Positions 1 through 6,555 of a stretch of 18,887 bases of DNA are shown here, in pieces. The stretch's first letter is position 1. Every line of letters starts with the position of its first letter. Position numbers and translations under genes: made by a program. This stretch comes from an uncultured Blautia sp. (GTDB taxonomy: Bacteria; Bacillota; Clostridia; Lachnospirales; Lachnospiraceae): positions 1 through 18,887 of the forward strand of contig CAKRTP010000025.1 of NCBI GenBank assembly GCA_934402155.1, given 5' to 3'. Below the pieces are notes generated by a model. It did no database searches. It saw only the letters and a program-made list of their open reading frames with translations, and had not been told where the DNA came from.

Positions 1-684
1 ATCAAAGAAGACGCAGCTAAGATGGGATATGTTGGTGCGTTCCCATACGCAGAGGTTATTTCCGGATATACTTCCTTCTATCTTGGTGCCAAGAGCGTAT
101 GCCCGTCCGTGACAATGGAAGTAAAATATACCAACAGCTGGGCAAGCTTTGACCTCGAAAAAGAATGTGCAGATGCTCTGATCTCTGACGGATGCGTACT
201 GATCAGCCAGCATGCAGATACAACAGGTGCTCCTACAGCATGTGAGGCAGCAGGTGTTCCTTGTGTCGGATACAATATCGATATGACTTCTGTAGCACCG
301 GATTCAGCACTTACATCTGCATCTATGGACTGGGGTGTATATTACAAATATGCAGTACAGTGCATCCTTGACGGTACAGCAATCGATACAGACTGGTGCA
401 AGGGATTTGCAGACGGAGCAGACAAGATCACACCACTCAATGACAAGGTTGTAGCAGAAGGAACTGAAGAAAAGGTTAAAGAAGTAGAGGACGCTCTTAT
501 TGATGGTTCCCTCCATGTATTTGATACTTCCACATTTACAGTAGACGGCAAAGAGCTGACTACCTATAAGAAAGATGGCAGTGATACAGAATACATTTCT
601 GACGGATACTTCCATGAATCAGAATACGGTTCTGCACCGGCATTTGATATTGCAATTGATGGAATCACATCTATTACACAGTAA
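1..684 (+). CDS. BMP-family nucleoside ABC transporter substrate-binding protein (5' truncated by window edge)
   Basis: The reading frame is already open at base 1, so the N-terminus, with its signal and lipobox, lies outside the window; about 227 C-terminal residues are visible. The sequence GYVGAFPYAEVISGYTSFYL, the segment on citing a changing target (ISQHADTTGAPTACEAAGVP) and the later stretch SASMDWGVYYKYAVQCILDG are typical of the BMP/PnrA periplasmic-binding fold that binds purine nucleosides. Family members are tethered outside the membrane and deliver ligand to a NupOPQ-type transporter. The ATPase and two permeases that complete such a transporter follow directly, which supports the call. 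The gene ends just before a strong intrinsic terminator (699-729), a common arrangement that gives more binding protein than membrane parts. The exact ligand (guanosine, other nucleosides) cannot be read from sequence. The internal ATG at base 22 is not the real start. Confidence 0.9.
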   Translation: MKEDAAKMGYVGAFPYAEVISGYTSFYLGAKSVCPSVTMEVKYTNSWASFDLEKECADALISDGCVLISQHADTTGAPTACEAAGVPCVGYNIDMTSVAPDSALTSASMDWGVYYKYAVQCILDGTAIDTDWCKGFADGADKITPLNDKVVAEGTEEKVKEVEDALIDGSLHVFDTSTFTVDGKELTTYKKDGSDTEYISDGYFHESEYGSAPAFDIAIDGITSITQ

Positions 685-698
685 TTGTAAATAATCAG

Positions 699-729
699 GC
701 AGAGCTGCCTGTCAGCAGCTCTGCTTTTT
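699..729 (+). terminator. Intrinsic terminator between binding protein and ATPase genes
   Basis: A perfect 10-bp stem (GCAGAGCTGC at 699-708 with GCAGCTCTGC at 715-724, six-base loop) is followed by TTTTTCTTT. It lies 14 bases after the stop codon of the binding-protein gene. Since the ATPase and permeases belong to the same transporter, it may act as a partial terminator that sets a high ratio of binding protein to membrane components. Confidence 0.88.
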
Positions 730-790
730 CTTTCATTATGTGTGCAAAGGAAGTCTGCGGTTGTCGAAATTGGCAGGTTTCTTTTGCTGT

Positions 791-818
791 ATTATGGAAT
801 GATCACAGATTCCATAAT
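791..818. repeat. 10-bp perfect inverted repeat upstream of the ABC ATPase gene
   Basis: ATTATGGAAT (791-800) and ATTCCATAAT (809-818) are exact reverse complements separated by GATCACAG. The pair lies in the 190-base gap between the binding-protein terminator and the ATPase start. There is no T-run after it, so it is not a standard terminator; it could be an operator or an mRNA hairpin. No convincing promoter with good spacing was found in this gap. Confidence 0.6.
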
Positions 819-873
819 CCACAAGCATAAACAAAGAAATCAGGTATGTTTACATAAAAGGAGGGGGAGGAAA

Positions 874-2412
874 GTGGGAGAAAATTACGCACTTGAACTC
901 AGGGATATATCCAAAAGTTTTGGATCTGTCAAAGCGAATGATCAGGTAAATCTCACACTGAGAAAATCAGAGATTCTGGCGATTCTTGGCGAAAACGGAA
1001 GCGGCAAGACAACTCTGATGAACATGATATATGGAATTTATTATCCGGATGAAGGACATATTTTTGTGGATGGCAAAGAAGTAAAGATCCGTTCACCAAA
1101 AGATTCCTTTAATCTTGGAATCGGTATGGTGCATCAGCATTTTAAACTGGTTGATATTCTGACAGCGGCAGAAAATATTGTTCTGGGACTGCCGGGTAAG
1201 GCAAAGCTGAATATGAAACAGATTACAGCTGATATTCAGAAGCTGGTCAATAAATATGGTTTTGATCTTGATCTGAACCAGAAAATTTATGAGATGTCTG
1301 TCTCACAGAAGCAGACGGTGGAGATCATCAAGATGCTGTATCGCGGTGCCCGTATCCTGATCCTGGATGAGCCGACAGCAGTTCTGACACCGCAGGAGGC
1401 TGACCGTTTATTTGATATTCTGAGAAATATGAGAGATGACGGATGTTCTATTATTATCATCACTCATAAACTGCAGGAGGTTCTTTCACTTTCTGATCGT
1501 GTTACAATTCTTAGAAAAGGCAGATATATTGACACTGTAGAAACAGCATCTGCCAATGTACAGAGCCTTTCAGAGATGATGGTAGGAGCAAAGGTGGATC
1601 TTAATATCGAACGTCCAAAGCCGGAAAATGTCAAAAAACGTCTTATTCTCAAGGGGATAAACTGTGTTGACAAAGATGGAGTCAGGACACTTGACGATGT
1701 GGATCTGACAGTAAATGCAGGAGAGATTCTTGGTATTGCAGGTATTTCCGGAAGCGGACAGAAAGAACTTCTGGAGTCAGTTGCAGGTCTTCAGGAAGTA
1801 CAGAGTGGTTCGATCAGACTTCTTCTGGATGACGGTAAGGAGATGGAACTTTCCCAGATGGATTCTATTGCAATCAATGAAGCTGGAATCAGTCTTGCAT
1901 TTGTCCCGGAGGATCGTATCGGTATGGGTCTTGTTGGCGATATGGATATGACGGACAATATGATGATCAGAAGTTATCGTAATGGAAAAGGACCTTTCCT
2001 GGAACGAAAGAAGCCAAGAGAACTGGCTCAGAGGATTAAAGAAAAGCTTGAAGTCATGACGCCAAGCATTTCTGCTCCGGTACGTCAGATGTCTGGTGGT
2101 AATGTGCAGAAAGTCCTGGTGGGAAGGGAAATCGCACAGAGTCCGAAGGTACTTATGGTGGCATTTCCGACACGAGGAGTGGATGTCAATACATCACATG
2201 TTATTTACGGACTTCTTAATGAACAGAAGAAAAAGGGTGTGGCAGTTGTCTGTGTTATTGAGGATCTGGATGTCGTTCTGGAACTCTGCGACAGGATTGC
2301 AGTTCTCTGTGGCGGAAAGATCAGTGGTGTGGTTGACGGAAGATCTGCCACAAAGGATGGTATTGGACTTCTTATGACGAAACACGAAAAAGGAGGGGCT
2401 GTAAATGAGTAG
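874..2412 (+). CDS. Nucleoside ABC transporter ATP-binding protein (two ABC domains, NupO/YufO-like)
   Basis: A 512-residue protein with two ABC ATPase domains in tandem, the form used by BMP-type nucleoside and sugar transporters; the B. subtilis relative is about 510 residues. Domain 1 has Walker A GENGSGKTT (residues 39-47), a signature-like MSVSQKQTVEI and Walker B ILILDEPTAVLTP. Domain 2 has a degenerate Walker A (GISGSGQKEL), signature MSGGNVQKVLVGREIA and the line VAFPTRGVDV in place of a standard Walker B, as usual for this family, where one site is weak. I chose GTG 874 because the GGAGGGGGAGG tract (861-871) sits just upstream and the family's N-terminus begins there; the frame is open back to 742 but that extension (rich in H, K and R) matches nothing. 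The stop overlaps the start of the next gene by 8 bases, indicating translational coupling. Confidence 0.93.
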   Translation: MGENYALELRDISKSFGSVKANDQVNLTLRKSEILAILGENGSGKTTLMNMIYGIYYPDEGHIFVDGKEVKIRSPKDSFNLGIGMVHQHFKLVDILTAAENIVLGLPGKAKLNMKQITADIQKLVNKYGFDLDLNQKIYEMSVSQKQTVEIIKMLYRGARILILDEPTAVLTPQEADRLFDILRNMRDDGCSIIIITHKLQEVLSLSDRVTILRKGRYIDTVETASANVQSLSEMMVGAKVDLNIERPKPENVKKRLILKGINCVDKDGVRTLDDVDLTVNAGEILGIAGISGSGQKELLESVAGLQEVQSGSIRLLLDDGKEMELSQMDSIAINEAGISLAFVPEDRIGMGLVGDMDMTDNMMIRSYRNGKGPFLERKKPRELAQRIKEKLEVMTPSISAPVRQMSGGNVQKVLVGREIAQSPKVLMVAFPTRGVDVNTSHVIYGLLNEQKKKGVAVVCVIEDLDVVLELCDRIAVLCGGKISGVVDGRSATKDGIGLLMTKHEKGGAVNE

Positions 2413-3484
2413 AGAACCTTTCTTACAGATATCCAAGAGAAGAAATGAGATGGGATGGCAAAAAAGATTCGGGGTTCGGTTGATTGCTCTGATCTTGTCG
2501 CTGATCGTATGTGGAGCAGTGATCGTTGCACTTGTCAAAATGAATCCTGTCGATGTATACAAAGCAATCTGGGATGGTGCAATGGGAACAGAACGTCGTA
2601 TGTGGATGACGATCCGTGATACGATGGTGCTTCTGTGCATAGCTATTGGTCTTGCTCCGGCTTTCAAAATGAAATTCTGGAACATCGGTGCAGAAGGTCA
2701 GATCCTGATCGGAGGCGCATGTTCTGCGGCTGTCATGATCTATGCAGGCGACAAGATGTCACCGATACTTCTTCTTATTGTAATGTTTATTGCAAGTATG
2801 CTGGGTGGTATGATCTGGGGAATGATCCCGTCTGTATTCAAGGCATACTGGAATACAAATGAGACCTTGTTTACTCTGATGCTCAATTATGTGGCAATGC
2901 AGGTTGTCACATATTGTATCGTGTTCTGGGAGAACCCCAAGGGATCTAATACAGTTGGTATTATCAATCAGGCAACTCAGGCAGGATGGCTTCCGCAGCT
3001 GTTCGGACAGAAATATGGATGGAATGTTCTGATCGTTCTGATCCTTACAGTAGGAATGTTTGTTTATCTTAAATACTGCAAACAGGGATTTGAGATCGCA
3101 GTTGTCGGTGAAAGTGAGAATACTGCACGATATGCGGGAATTCATGTTAAGAGAGTTATTATCCGTACGATGGCGCTTTCCGGTGCGATCTGTGGTATTG
3201 CAGGATTTGTTATTGTAAGTGGTGCAAGTCATACGATTTCCACTGCAACAGCCGGCGGACGTGGATTTACGGCAATTATTGTTGCATGGCTTTCCAAATT
3301 CAATACGTTTATTATGATCGCAGTATCTTTTGGTATTGTACTGATGCAGCAGGGAGCTGTTCAGATCGCAACACAGTATGGACTGAATGAAAATGCTTCA
3401 GATGTACTTCTTGGAATTATTCTGTTTTTCCTGATCGGAGCAGAATTCTTCATTAATTACAAAGTAAAGCGTACAAAGAAATAG
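2405..3484 (+). CDS. Nucleoside ABC transporter permease 1 (NupP/YufP-like, BPD_transp_2 family)
   Basis: A 359-residue hydrophobic protein with roughly nine membrane segments. The motif WNIGAEGQILIGG near residue 90 and the stretch GESENTARYAGIHVKR near residue 240, the coupling region that contacts the ATPase, are characteristic of permeases of nucleoside and monosaccharide ABC transporters in the BPD_transp_2 family. It forms one half of the membrane channel; the following gene encodes the other half. The ATG overlaps the ATPase stop by 8 bases and the ribosome binding site AAAGGAGGGG lies inside the preceding gene, so synthesis is probably coupled. The C-terminus ends in a basic tail (KVKRTKK), consistent with cytoplasmic location by the positive-inside rule. 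Confidence 0.93.
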   Translation: MSREPFLQISKRRNEMGWQKRFGVRLIALILSLIVCGAVIVALVKMNPVDVYKAIWDGAMGTERRMWMTIRDTMVLLCIAIGLAPAFKMKFWNIGAEGQILIGGACSAAVMIYAGDKMSPILLLIVMFIASMLGGMIWGMIPSVFKAYWNTNETLFTLMLNYVAMQVVTYCIVFWENPKGSNTVGIINQATQAGWLPQLFGQKYGWNVLIVLILTVGMFVYLKYCKQGFEIAVVGESENTARYAGIHVKRVIIRTMALSGAICGIAGFVIVSGASHTISTATAGGRGFTAIIVAWLSKFNTFIMIAVSFGIVLMQQGAVQIATQYGLNENASDVLLGIILFFLIGAEFFINYKVKRTKK

Positions 3485-3496
3485 GAGGAAGATGCG

Positions 3497-4477
3497 ATGA
3501 GTGTACTGATTATTTTTATCCAGAAAGCAATTGTCCAGGGCATCTGTATTCTGTATGGTGCGCTTGGTGAGATTATGACAGAGAAGACAGGAAACCTGAA
3601 CCTTGGTATTCCTGGAATTATGTATATGGGTGGTATTTCCGGACTGATGGGTGCTTTTCTCTATGAGAAAGATAATCCGGATCCGAATGTTTTTATAGGT
3701 GTATTAATTTCATTTGTCTGTGCTTTTGCCTGTGCTATGCTCGGTGGACTGATCTACAGTATCCTGACAATCACACTTCGAGTAAACCAGAATGTTACAG
3801 GTCTTGCACTGACAATCTTTGGCACCGGATTTGGTAACTTCTTTGGAGGTTCCATCTCCAAACTTGCAGGTGGTGTAGGCCAGATTTCCGTTAAGGTTAC
3901 AGGAAGCGGCTATACGGCAAAGATTCCGGGACTTTCCAAAATTCCGGTGATCGGACCGATGCTCTTTAATTATGGATTTATGACTTATCTCTGTATTATC
4001 GTTGCCGTAGTTCTTTCTTTTTTCCTGTTTAAGACAAGAATGGGACTGAACCTTCGTGCGATCGGAGAGAATCCGGGAACAGCAGATGCAGCAGGTATCA
4101 ATGTTATCAAATACAAATATCTCTCCACCTGCATCGGTGCAGGTCTTGCAGGACTGGGTGGGCTGTATTTTGTAATGGAATACTCAGGCGGAACCTGGAC
4201 AGACAATGGTTTTGGAGACCGTGGATGGCTCGCGGTAGCACTTGTTATTTTTGCACTCTGGAAACCACTGAATGCAATCTGGGGAGCATTTCTCTTCGGA
4301 GCACTTTATATTCTCTACCTGTACATTCCGGGACTCGGAAGAAGCATGCAGGAAGTATTTAAGGCTCTTCCATATGTTGTAACGATCATCGTGCTTGTGT
4401 TCACCAGTTTCCGAAAGAAGAAGGAACACCAGCCGCCGGCTGCGCTGGGAGTACCGTACTTCAGAGAAGAAAGGTAG
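3497..4477 (+). CDS. Nucleoside ABC transporter permease 2 (NupQ/YufQ-like)
   Basis: A 326-residue membrane protein, the second permease of the nucleoside importer. The N-terminal region GALGEIMTEKTGNLNLGIPG and the coupling-region stretch LNLRAIGENPGTADAAGINV (about residues 189-208) are family hallmarks; this arrangement mirrors that of the first permease but the protein is shorter at the N-terminus, as in known NupP/NupQ pairs. It starts 12 bases after the preceding stop with AGGAGG (3483-3488) well placed. The C-terminus is a basic cytoplasmic tail (FRKKKEHQPPA). No strong terminator follows. The next 50 bases hold only a weak AGGTA/TACCT pairing (4481-4485 with 4517-4521) before a short T-run, plus a sequence resembling the end of the mobile element at 6171-6312. 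Confidence 0.93.
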   Translation: MSVLIIFIQKAIVQGICILYGALGEIMTEKTGNLNLGIPGIMYMGGISGLMGAFLYEKDNPDPNVFIGVLISFVCAFACAMLGGLIYSILTITLRVNQNVTGLALTIFGTGFGNFFGGSISKLAGGVGQISVKVTGSGYTAKIPGLSKIPVIGPMLFNYGFMTYLCIIVAVVLSFFLFKTRMGLNLRAIGENPGTADAAGINVIKYKYLSTCIGAGLAGLGGLYFVMEYSGGTWTDNGFGDRGWLAVALVIFALWKPLNAIWGAFLFGALYILYLYIPGLGRSMQEVFKALPYVVTIIVLVFTSFRKKKEHQPPAALGVPYFREER

Positions 4478-4531
4478 TAAAGGTAACTGTTCACAGGCAG
4501 TAAAGAGAATAAAGGATACCTGATTTTTATA

Positions 4532-4560
4532 TTGCGCTGAAAGTAAATTAGTTGTATAAT
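4532..4560 (+). promoter_or_regulatory. Sigma-A-type promoter of the FMN riboswitch/ribU unit
   Basis: TTGCGC (4532-4537) and a perfect TATAAT (4555-4560) are separated by 17 bases. Transcription should begin near 4567, about 14 bases before the riboswitch P1 stem, which is a sensible leader geometry. Confidence 0.8.
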
Positions 4561-4580
4561 AGCTTTCAGATAAAAGAAAA

Positions 4581-4727
4581 TTCTTCGGGGCAGGGTGACT
4601 GGAACTTCATAAGAAGTCAGAGAATTCCCTACCGGCGGTATAGTCCGCGACCCGCGCAATGCGGCTGATCTGGTGACCGATATATCGGAATTCCAGAACC
4701 GACAGTAAAGTCTGGATGAGAGAAGAA
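4581..4727 (+). ncRNA. FMN riboswitch (RFN element)
   Basis: The conserved blocks of the RFN aptamer occur in order: GGGGCAGGGTGA, AATTCCCTACCGGCGGTA, CCGCGACCCGCG, GATCTGGTGACCGATAT, TCGGAATTCCAGAACCGAC and AGTAAAGTCTGGATGAGAGAA. P1 is TTCTTC (4581-4586) with GAAGAA (4722-4727). The aptamer binds flavin mononucleotide and controls the downstream riboflavin transporter gene. A segment TTCGGGG (4584-4590) in the 5' side of P1 can pair with CCCCGAA (4755-4761) in the terminator, giving an antiterminator in the absence of FMN; with FMN bound, P1 forms and the terminator folds. The tip of P2 carries a 22-base extension (4599-4620) with its own short hairpin. Confidence 0.96.
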
Positions 4728-4753
4728 CACGATCAATTCATACGTGCTCATTA

Positions 4754-4783
4754 CCCCCGAAAGGAATCTTTCGGGGGATTTTT
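4754..4783 (+). terminator. Riboswitch-controlled intrinsic terminator before ribU
   Basis: A 10-bp stem (CCCCCGAAAG 4754-4763, CTTTCGGGGG 4768-4777, loop GAAT) is followed by ATTTTT. It lies between the FMN aptamer and the ribU ribosome binding site, so it is the expression platform: termination when FMN is plentiful. Confidence 0.93.
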
Positions 4784-4835
4784 ACGTGGAATTTTCTTTT
4801 AAAATTAAAAGAACATTCAAAAAGGAGAGACAAGT

Positions 4836-5471
4836 ATGAGTGAACAGGTTTTAAGAAATGGAAATGTAATGGAACGAAGCCGTACCAGGACGATCACGCA
4901 GATCGCAATGCTGGGCGCAGTTGCAGGTGTGTTGATGAACTTTGAATTTCCACTCCCATTCCTGGCACCATCTTTCTATCAGCTGGATTTCTCTGAGATT
5001 CCTGTATTGGTAGGAGCTTTTGCGATGGGACCTGTGGCGGGTGCAGTGATCGAACTGGTTAAGATTCTGGTACATCTTGTAACAAAAGGAACCATGACCG
5101 CAGGTGTTGGTGATCTGGCAAACTTTATTTTCGGATGCACCTTCGTAATACCGGCAGGTATCATTTACAGACTTCACAATGTTAAAAGCCGTAAGCATGC
5201 AGTTGCAGGTATGGCAGTTGGTACAGTTCTGACAACAATAGCAGCATGCCTTATGAATGCGTTTGTTTTGCTTCCGGCATATGGCAAGGCTTTTGGAATG
5301 CCGATCGAAGCATTTATTGAAATGGGTGCGGCAGTCAACCATTCTGTCAACAGTCTTCTGGGATTTGTGGCACTGATCATTGTACCGTTTAACTTATTCA
5401 AATACATTCTGGTATCTGTGATCGTATTCTTTATTTATAAGCGAATCCGTGTGGTTCTCAAAGGTGACTGA
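4836..5471 (+). CDS. ribU: Riboflavin ECF transporter substrate-binding component RibU
   Basis: A 211-residue integral membrane protein, about six segments, of the ECF S-component family that captures riboflavin at the cell surface and works with the shared EcfT/EcfA energising module encoded elsewhere. Features seen are a short basic N-terminus (RSRTRTITQIAMLGAV), the segment FYQLDFSEIPVLVGAFAMGP (about residues 48-67), and a conserved loop with ELVKILVHLVTKGTMTAGVG (about residues 74-93), which match RibU. Control by the adjoining FMN riboswitch makes the substrate assignment firm. AAAGGAGAG (4821-4829) precedes the ATG. A small stem (TCCTGT 5472-5477 with ACAGGA 5489-5494) follows the stop but lacks a T-run, so read-through into the Nudix gene, 87 bases on, is possible. 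Confidence 0.95.
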   Translation: MSEQVLRNGNVMERSRTRTITQIAMLGAVAGVLMNFEFPLPFLAPSFYQLDFSEIPVLVGAFAMGPVAGAVIELVKILVHLVTKGTMTAGVGDLANFIFGCTFVIPAGIIYRLHNVKSRKHAVAGMAVGTVLTTIAACLMNAFVLLPAYGKAFGMPIEAFIEMGAAVNHSVNSLLGFVALIIVPFNLFKYILVSVIVFFIYKRIRVVLKGD

Positions 5472-5558
5472 TCCTGTCTTTTCAGACAACAGGAACTGAT
5501 CCGGAGAGCACACAAATATATTGCACGTTGATCCTGTGCAGGAAAGAAGGTTCTCTCA

Positions 5559-6164
5559 ATGGGAAAAATTCATGATGTACAAAAGCTTACAGACAACCGT
5601 TTTGTCAATCTTTATCATGTAGATGCAACCAGTGTACATGATACACCGGTATCTTACTATGTGGCATCCAGGGCGAAGGACATCCCGTCCCTTAAGCTCA
5701 GGACAGGGCGCAATGATCCGGATGGCGTGATCATCTACAGTATTTACGGGGAGAAGAAGGACAGAGTGGTTCTGATCCGGCAGTACCGTTATGCACTGGG
5801 CGGATACATCTATGAATTTCCGGCAGGTCTTGTAGAGCCGAATGAGGATTTCCATGAGGGAGCTGTCCGTGAGATGTATGAGGAGACAGGACTTAAGCTG
5901 GAACCTCTGAAGGTGGATCCGGCATACGAGAAGCCGTACTTCACTACGATCGGTATGACCGATGAATCCTGTGCTACTGTCTATGGATATGCCAGCGGTG
6001 AGATCAGTAAGGATGCACAGGAAGATACAGAGGAAATCGAGGTTGTTCTCGCTGACCGTGATGAGGTCAGAAGAATTCTTAAAGAAGAAAATGTTGCCAT
6101 CATGTGTGCTTACATGCTGATGCACTTTCTCAATGACGAGGAACCGTTTGCATTTCTGAACTAA
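5559..6164 (+). CDS. Nudix hydrolase, ADP-ribose pyrophosphatase-like
   Basis: A 201-residue cytoplasmic protein with a complete Nudix box from residue 90: G-x5-E-x7-REMYEETGL, supplying the metal-binding glutamates for hydrolysis of a nucleoside diphosphate linked to another group. The preceding strand region VVLIRQYRYALGGYIYEFPA (about residues 67-86) is typical of the ADP-ribose/ADP-sugar pyrophosphatase (NudF) branch, which cleaves ADP-ribose to AMP and ribose 5-phosphate. Substrate is inferred from the family, not shown by sequence alone. It sits between ribU and the PTS genes with no clear pathway link, although riboflavin-derived dinucleotides such as FAD are known Nudix substrates. 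GGAAAGAAGG (5541-5550) is the ribosome binding site; a small TGCAC/GTGCA stem (5522-5540) lies just before it. A mobile-element-like insertion starts 6 bases after the stop codon. Confidence 0.88.
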   Translation: MGKIHDVQKLTDNRFVNLYHVDATSVHDTPVSYYVASRAKDIPSLKLRTGRNDPDGVIIYSIYGEKKDRVVLIRQYRYALGGYIYEFPAGLVEPNEDFHEGAVREMYEETGLKLEPLKVDPAYEKPYFTTIGMTDESCATVYGYASGEISKDAQEDTEEIEVVLADRDEVRRILKEENVAIMCAYMLMHFLNDEEPFAFLN

Positions 6165-6170
6165 TATAGT
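6163..6170. repeat. Left 8-bp direct repeat (putative target site duplication)
   Basis: AATATAGT here is identical to 6313-6320, and each copy abuts an end of the inverted-repeat element. The first two bases are the last two of the Nudix stop codon TAA. Confidence 0.7.
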
Positions 6171-6312
6171 GTTACTGTTCACTCCGTTCACAGTAACTTG
6201 GTCAAAATGCATTCCAAATCACCTTCGGTGATAGCATTTTGCCCCGTATGTCTCGGGATTTTGCCATATTCATGGCAAAACACCTCGCGGGATATTACCT
6301 GTGAACAGTAAC
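6171..6312. mobile_element. 142-bp non-coding MITE-like element
   Basis: The element has perfect 12-bp terminal inverted repeats (GTTACTGTTCAC 6171-6182; GTGAACAGTAAC 6301-6312) and is flanked by an 8-bp direct repeat AATATAGT on each side. Its interior is almost all hairpins: GTTACTG/CAGTAAC (6171-6177/6191-6197); CAAAATGC/GCATTTTG (6203-6210/6234-6241) enclosing ATCACC/GGTGAT (6218-6223/6227-6232); CCCG/CGGG (6243-6246/6254-6257); and a 9-bp TTTTGCCAT/ATGGCAAAA (6259-6267/6272-6280). It contains no gene. Size, ends and flanking duplication fit a non-autonomous transposable element moved by a transposase encoded elsewhere. Eight-base duplications are known for several IS families (for example IS6, IS1595, ISL3), and I cannot name the parent. 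Its hairpins may also end Nudix transcription. Confidence 0.75.
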
Positions 6313-6320
6313 AATATAGT
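6313..6320. repeat. Right 8-bp direct repeat (putative target site duplication)
   Basis: AATATAGT, identical to the left copy at 6163-6170, immediately follows the right terminal inverted repeat. Confidence 0.7.
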
Positions 6321-6351
6321 AACTGTATCATTAATTAAATAAAATATCGGG

Positions 6352-6381
6352 TTGACAAATTCTCTGTGACCGTGTTATATT
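6352..6381 (+). promoter_or_regulatory. Sigma-A-type promoter of ptsG
   Basis: A consensus TTGACA (6352-6357) is followed after 17-18 bases by TTATAT/TATATT (6375-6381). Transcription would start near 6388, giving a leader of about 170 bases that contains the antitermination site. The promoter begins 32 bases beyond the mobile-element duplication. Confidence 0.78.
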
Positions 6382-6392
6382 TTGATTGGTTG

Positions 6393-6425
6393 TAGTGTGT
6401 AACTCGATTTAGGAGGCATTAACTA
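6393..6425 (+). promoter_or_regulatory. Candidate RAT (ribonucleic antiterminator site) for the GlcT-like protein
   Basis: The stretch GTGTAACTCGATTTAGGAGG (6397-6416) followed by CATTAAC resembles the BglG-family RAT pattern GTGTTACTG-loop-CAGGCATGA known for GlcT: the ACT and AGGCAT-type blocks sit on the two sides of a CTC/GAG stem (6403-6405/6413-6415), closed below by TAGT/ACTA (6393-6396/6422-6425). Its 3' half overlaps the 5' arm of the leader terminator, so binding of the antiterminator would block the terminator. The gene for a BglG-family antiterminator lies directly after ptsG. Confidence 0.65.
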
Positions 6426-6467
6426 TACATAACAAGGAGTGTTTATGTGTATTAGTGCCTTTTTTTT
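6415..6467 (+). terminator. ptsG leader terminator (antitermination target)
   Basis: GGCATTAACTATACATAA (6415-6432) pairs with TTATGTGTATTAGTGCC (6443-6459): 17 pairs with one bulged C and two G-U pairs, followed by eight T (6460-6467). It lies between the ptsG promoter and start codon and overlaps the candidate RAT, so ptsG should be expressed only when termination is prevented. Confidence 0.88.
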
Positions 6468-6480
6468 GTATAAAAATACT

Positions 6481-6537
6481 GCACATACACATACTTACTC
6501 CCTGAAAATACATTTAGGGATGTGCGAAAAACGCACA
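6481..6537 (+). promoter_or_regulatory. Two alternative hairpins next to the ptsG ribosome binding site
   Basis: GCACAT (6481-6486) can pair with ATGTGC (6520-6525), enclosing TCCCT/AGGGA (6499-6503/6516-6520). The alternative TGTGCG/CGCACA (6521-6526/6532-6537) uses some of the same bases and ends three bases before AAAGGAG (6541-6547). They exclude each other. A role in translation control is only a suggestion. Confidence 0.4.
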
Positions 6538-6555
6538 GGAAAAGGAGTATGTGAA

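Noticed and set aside
742..873. Longer start for the ABC ATPase at GTG 742
   Set aside because: The 44 extra residues match no family N-terminus and run through a perfect inverted repeat, while GTG 874 has a strong ribosome site and the expected N-terminus.
2194..2685. 163-residue open frame on the - strand
   Set aside because: It lies opposite the well-supported ATPase and permease genes, has no ribosome site and its composition is that of a shadow frame.
5472..5494. Terminator after ribU
   Set aside because: Only a 6-bp stem with no T-run; too weak to call.
6439..6555. Longer start of PtsG
   Set aside because: The extension crosses the leader terminator and its T-run; ATG 6556 has AAAGGAG and the normal family N-terminus.
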